The position numbers and the translations under genes are program-made. Below are positions 13,323 to 14,888 of a stretch of 14,888 bases of DNA, in pieces. The notes below the pieces were generated by a model. It was not told the DNA's origin. It saw nothing but the letters and a program-made list of their open reading frames with translations, and did not search any database. Positions within the stretch are counted from its first letter, which is position 1, and each line of letters starts with the position of its first letter. Origin of the DNA: ZLKRG08 sp964565165 (lineage in GTDB: Bacteria > Actinomycetota > Actinomycetes > Nanopelagicales > Nanopelagicaceae); the NCBI GenBank assembly GCA_964565165.1, contig CAZMDJ010000025.1, forward strand, positions 1 to 14,888. Direction: 5' to 3'.

Positions 13323-14213
13323 ACGTCGTTCGATTTCAATAGCTTCTTCTTCGCGATTTACTTTTCGTAAAATTGAAGCAATCTGGCTTTCGATATCAAC
13401 AATAAATTCAAAGTCGCGTGGCTCTTCATCAGATGCGGTTGTTAATACCTGATCTAGCGTTGCCAACGCTTCTTCATAATCTTCAAGCAAATCAAGCGCT
13501 TTTGAATATTCAAATAGCGTAATGATTTGGCGGCGGTGATCATGCGCTGTTTCGAAAACATCTAGCGCTAAACGTGCACAATCTAACGCTTTCTCGCCAT
13601 CACCTAAACGGTTGTAGCATGATGAAATCTTCTGATCACAACGAGCAACATGGATAACTTCTTTATGTTTTTTCCAGAGTCCGCGAGCTTCTTCGAATGC
13701 AGATATAGCAGCATCGAACTGTCCTAGTTCACGGTATGCGCAACCGATTAAATGTAAATCAGATGCTGCGCCCATCTCATTGCCATCAACTAAATGTTCT
13801 TGTGCACATTGATTCATGGTGTCGACAACTTCTTGGTACTTCTTAGATGAGTACCACCATTCGCCAAGTGTGCAGGCGAGTTCTAGCGCGATTGGTGATT
13901 TATGTTTACGAAGCAGATCAACAGCTTGTGACATCGCACTTGCTGCTTCATCGATTCGCTTTAATTGATTTAAGTTATAACCAATTGCTGAATAAGCCTG
14001 TGCCAACTCTTCGCCGGCGCTATTGCTGCCAAGTTCAGAGTAAATATCGCGTGCACTTTCGGCGAGCGCTAAAGCTTCGTCATATTGACCGCGTGCATAA
14101 ATGCGAGCGCTTAATTCGTAATAAGTATTTGCGCGTTCCAAACCATTTGTTTCTGGAATGCGCTCCCAGAGCATCTCTTCGGTGATGATTTCGTCATTAT
14201 CTTCTTCAGACAT
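13251..14213 (-). CDS. Tetratricopeptide-repeat protein
   Basis: From ATG 14211-14213 the product is 320 residues with no signal peptide or membrane segment. After an acidic start (SEEDNDEIITEE) it consists of about six or seven TPR helix pairs with recurring A-x2-Y...G/L...A patterns: about 26-60, 69-102, 107-140, 150-183, 190-223, 230-260 and 270-300. It ends in an acidic Ser-rich tail (DEESSDQSSDSSDN). TPR arrays hold protein partners; no enzymatic domain is fused, so its role is unknown. The start was chosen over an ORF 92 codons longer because GAGGAGG lies 7 bases upstream, and because the longer version would cover the NiCoT promoter and start in frame-shadow sequence. It overlaps the MFS gene by 72 bp at the 3' end. 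Confidence 0.88.
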   Translation of the reverse strand: MSEEDNDEIITEEMLWERIPETNGLERANTYYELSARIYARGQYDEALALAESARDIYSELGSNSAGEELAQAYSAIGYNLNQLKRIDEAASAMSQAVDLLRKHKSPIALELACTLGEWWYSSKKYQEVVDTMNQCAQEHLVDGNEMGAASDLHLIGCAYRELGQFDAAISAFEEARGLWKKHKEVIHVARCDQKISSCYNRLGDGEKALDCARLALDVFETAHDHRRQIITLFEYSKALDLLEDYEEALATLDQVLTTASDEEPRDFEFIVDIESQIASILRKVNREEEAIEIERRLSSVRAILADEESSDQSSDSSDN

Positions 14214-14218
14214 TTCGA

Positions 14219-14226
14219 CCCTCCTC
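14219..14226 (-). promoter_or_regulatory. Strong Shine-Dalgarno of the TPR gene
   Basis: GAGGAGGG on the minus strand shortly before ATG 14211-14213. It sets the real start, since the open frame extends a further 276 bases upstream over the divergent NiCoT 5' end. Confidence 0.85.
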
Positions 14227-14275
14227 GAGATTATTGGGAATTGCGTTGAACAATAGCCCTCAGATCGCGCTCCAT

Positions 14276-14306
14276 ATGGACAAAACAATGAAACGGCACG
14301 TAAAAT
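14276..14306 (+). promoter_or_regulatory. Putative NiCoT promoter (-35 TGGACA, -10 TAAAAT)
   Basis: TAAAAT at 14301-14306 resembles a -10 element and TGGACA at 14276-14281 resembles a -35, but the 19-bp spacer is longer than the ideal 17. Transcription would start near 14313, immediately before the Nur-like palindrome. Confidence 0.45.
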
Positions 14307-14314
14307 TCCCCTTG

Positions 14315-14331
14315 TTGCAAATGATTTGCAA
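14315..14331 (+). promoter_or_regulatory. Nur-type (nickel-responsive Fur-family) operator
   Basis: A perfect 17-bp palindrome, TTGCAAATGATTTGCAA, with a single central G. It fits the Streptomyces coelicolor Nur box, described as tTGCaa-N5-ttGCAA, exactly: TTGCAA at 14315-14320, five bases, TTGCAA at 14326-14331. It lies just after the putative -10 and 15 bases before the start of a nickel/cobalt permease, where a bound repressor would block transcription. No nur gene is in the window, so the regulator is inferred. Confidence 0.7.
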
Positions 14332-14346
14332 ATACGAAGAGGTTGC

Positions 14347-14888
14347 ATGAACCAGATAGTTAAAGAGCCGATCAAGGGGCACATCACGCTCACCCGTGAT
14401 GAGAAGCGCCGCTTATGGGCGATGTTTGGCTTTATCGCCTTTCTACATATCTCGGCCGCCCTTCTAATGTGGGCTGCGACCTCTGACAACTACCAGTTAG
14501 CTGATGGTTCGGTCTTTGGTTGGGGAACCGCTGCCCTGGCTTACACACTTGGAATGCGCCATGCATTTGATGCTGACCATATCTCTGCAATTGATAACAC
14601 CACTCGTAAGTTGATGGCGGATGGACAGCGACCATTAGGTGTTGGTTTCTTCTTCTCACTTGGGCATTCATCTGTTGTGGCAGGTCTTGCAATCATTTTA
14701 AATTTCGGAATCGTCGCTGTTGGTGCGCAACTTAAAGATGAAGAATCCTCTTTACATCATTACACCGGATTAATTGGTTTAACGGTCTCTGGTGCTTTCT
14801 TGATGTTAATTGCGATCTTAAATTTAATTGTAATGGTCTCGATTATTAAAGTTTTCTTCAAGATGCGCCAAGGTGCATATAACGAAGC
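14347..14888 (+). CDS. Nickel/cobalt transporter, NiCoT family (HoxN/NixA type), partial at the right edge
   Basis: High-affinity Ni2+/Co2+ permease of the inner membrane. The first 180 residues are in the window. A cytoplasmic basic start (about 1-24) is followed by helix 1 (26-43), then the signature RHAFDADHISAIDNTTRKL (71-89) holding the metal-selecting His72, Asp75 and His78 of helix 2, then FFFSLGHSSVV (101-111), the second NiCoT signature, and two more hydrophobic segments (about 112-127 and 140-170). The family is usually about 330-380 residues, so roughly half is missing. ATG 14347 has AAGAGG four bases upstream. Motifs alone do not separate nickel from cobalt preference, but the Nur-like operator and the absence of a cobalamin riboswitch favour nickel. 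Confidence 0.92.
   Translation, partial: MNQIVKEPIKGHITLTRDEKRRLWAMFGFIAFLHISAALLMWAATSDNYQLADGSVFGWGTAALAYTLGMRHAFDADHISAIDNTTRKLMADGQRPLGVGFFFSLGHSSVVAGLAIILNFGIVAVGAQLKDEESSLHHYTGLIGLTVSGAFLMLIAILNLIVMVSIIKVFFKMRQGAYNE

Noticed and set aside
13847..14185. Plus-strand 112-codon open frame
   Set aside because: It lies wholly antisense inside the TPR gene, has no ribosome site or promoter, and its translation looks like noise.
14214..14346. Cobalamin riboswitch upstream of NiCoT
   Set aside because: The 133-bp divergent spacer is too short for a full B12 riboswitch plus promoter, and I see no B12-box-like sequence; the Nur-like palindrome explains the region better.
14214..14489. N-terminal 92-residue extension of the TPR protein
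   Set aside because: It reads antisense through the NiCoT promoter and 5' coding region, has no TPR character, and a strong GAGGAGG ribosome site lies directly before the internal ATG at 14213.

Overview
The window reads as core chromosome of a streamlined actinobacterium with unusually low GC for its phylum, most like the freshwater acI / Nanopelagicales (Planktophila-type) lineage. This placement is inferred from three things. The order tilS-hpt-ftsH-folE and the protein sequences are actinobacterial. The base composition is AT-leaning. The genome is very compact: start/stop overlaps (ATGA, TAATG), divergent genes 33-37 bp apart, and convergent genes whose ends overlap. I see no rRNA, tRNA, CRISPR, insertion sequence, prophage or origin, and no stretch of 300 bases without a gene.

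Left block, minus strand (1-6736). An ABC-2 exporter pair (ATPase 6736-5828, permease 5831-5028) ends at a perfect 11-bp inverted repeat. Next comes a tightly packed run: a secreted NlpC/P60 peptidoglycan hydrolase, tilS (tRNA-Ile lysidinylation), hpt (purine salvage), ftsH (membrane protease) and the 5' part of folE (folate). Both genes at the left edge carry in-frame stop codons with homologous coding sequence continuing beyond them in the same frame: TGA in ftsH at 341-343 and TAA in folE at 25-27. These are either recent nonsense mutations or base errors near a contig end.

Middle block (6774-11639). metZ (methionine synthesis) faces ctaB (heme O synthase). A small membrane protein with an Asp/His-rich tail diverges from ctaB and faces dacB (PBP4-type carboxypeptidase). 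dacB sits behind a small four-helix membrane protein, with the stop and start codons overlapping. A SpoU/TrmH-family RNA methyltransferase diverges from that pair.

Right block (11628-14888). A low-molecular-weight tyrosine phosphatase diverges from an MFS transporter. The MFS gene overlaps a TPR-repeat protein tail-to-tail by 72 bp in exact antisense codon register. The TPR gene diverges from a nickel/cobalt permease (NiCoT) that runs off the right edge. The NiCoT promoter contains a perfect palindrome matching the Streptomyces Nur box (TTGCAA-N5-TTGCAA), so nickel-responsive repression is predicted.

Regulation. Genes that start a transcript here mostly have a -10-like hexamer ending 6 or 7 bases before the start codon and no Shine-Dalgarno (metZ, ctaB, the acidic membrane protein, the RNA methyltransferase, the phosphatase, MFS), which points to leaderless mRNAs. 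The ABC ATPase, the 113-aa membrane protein, the TPR protein and NiCoT have Shine-Dalgarno sequences instead. I did not find a clearly new multi-gene system. The strongest leads are the Nur-like operator, the paired in-frame stops, and the acidic/histidine-rich membrane protein.
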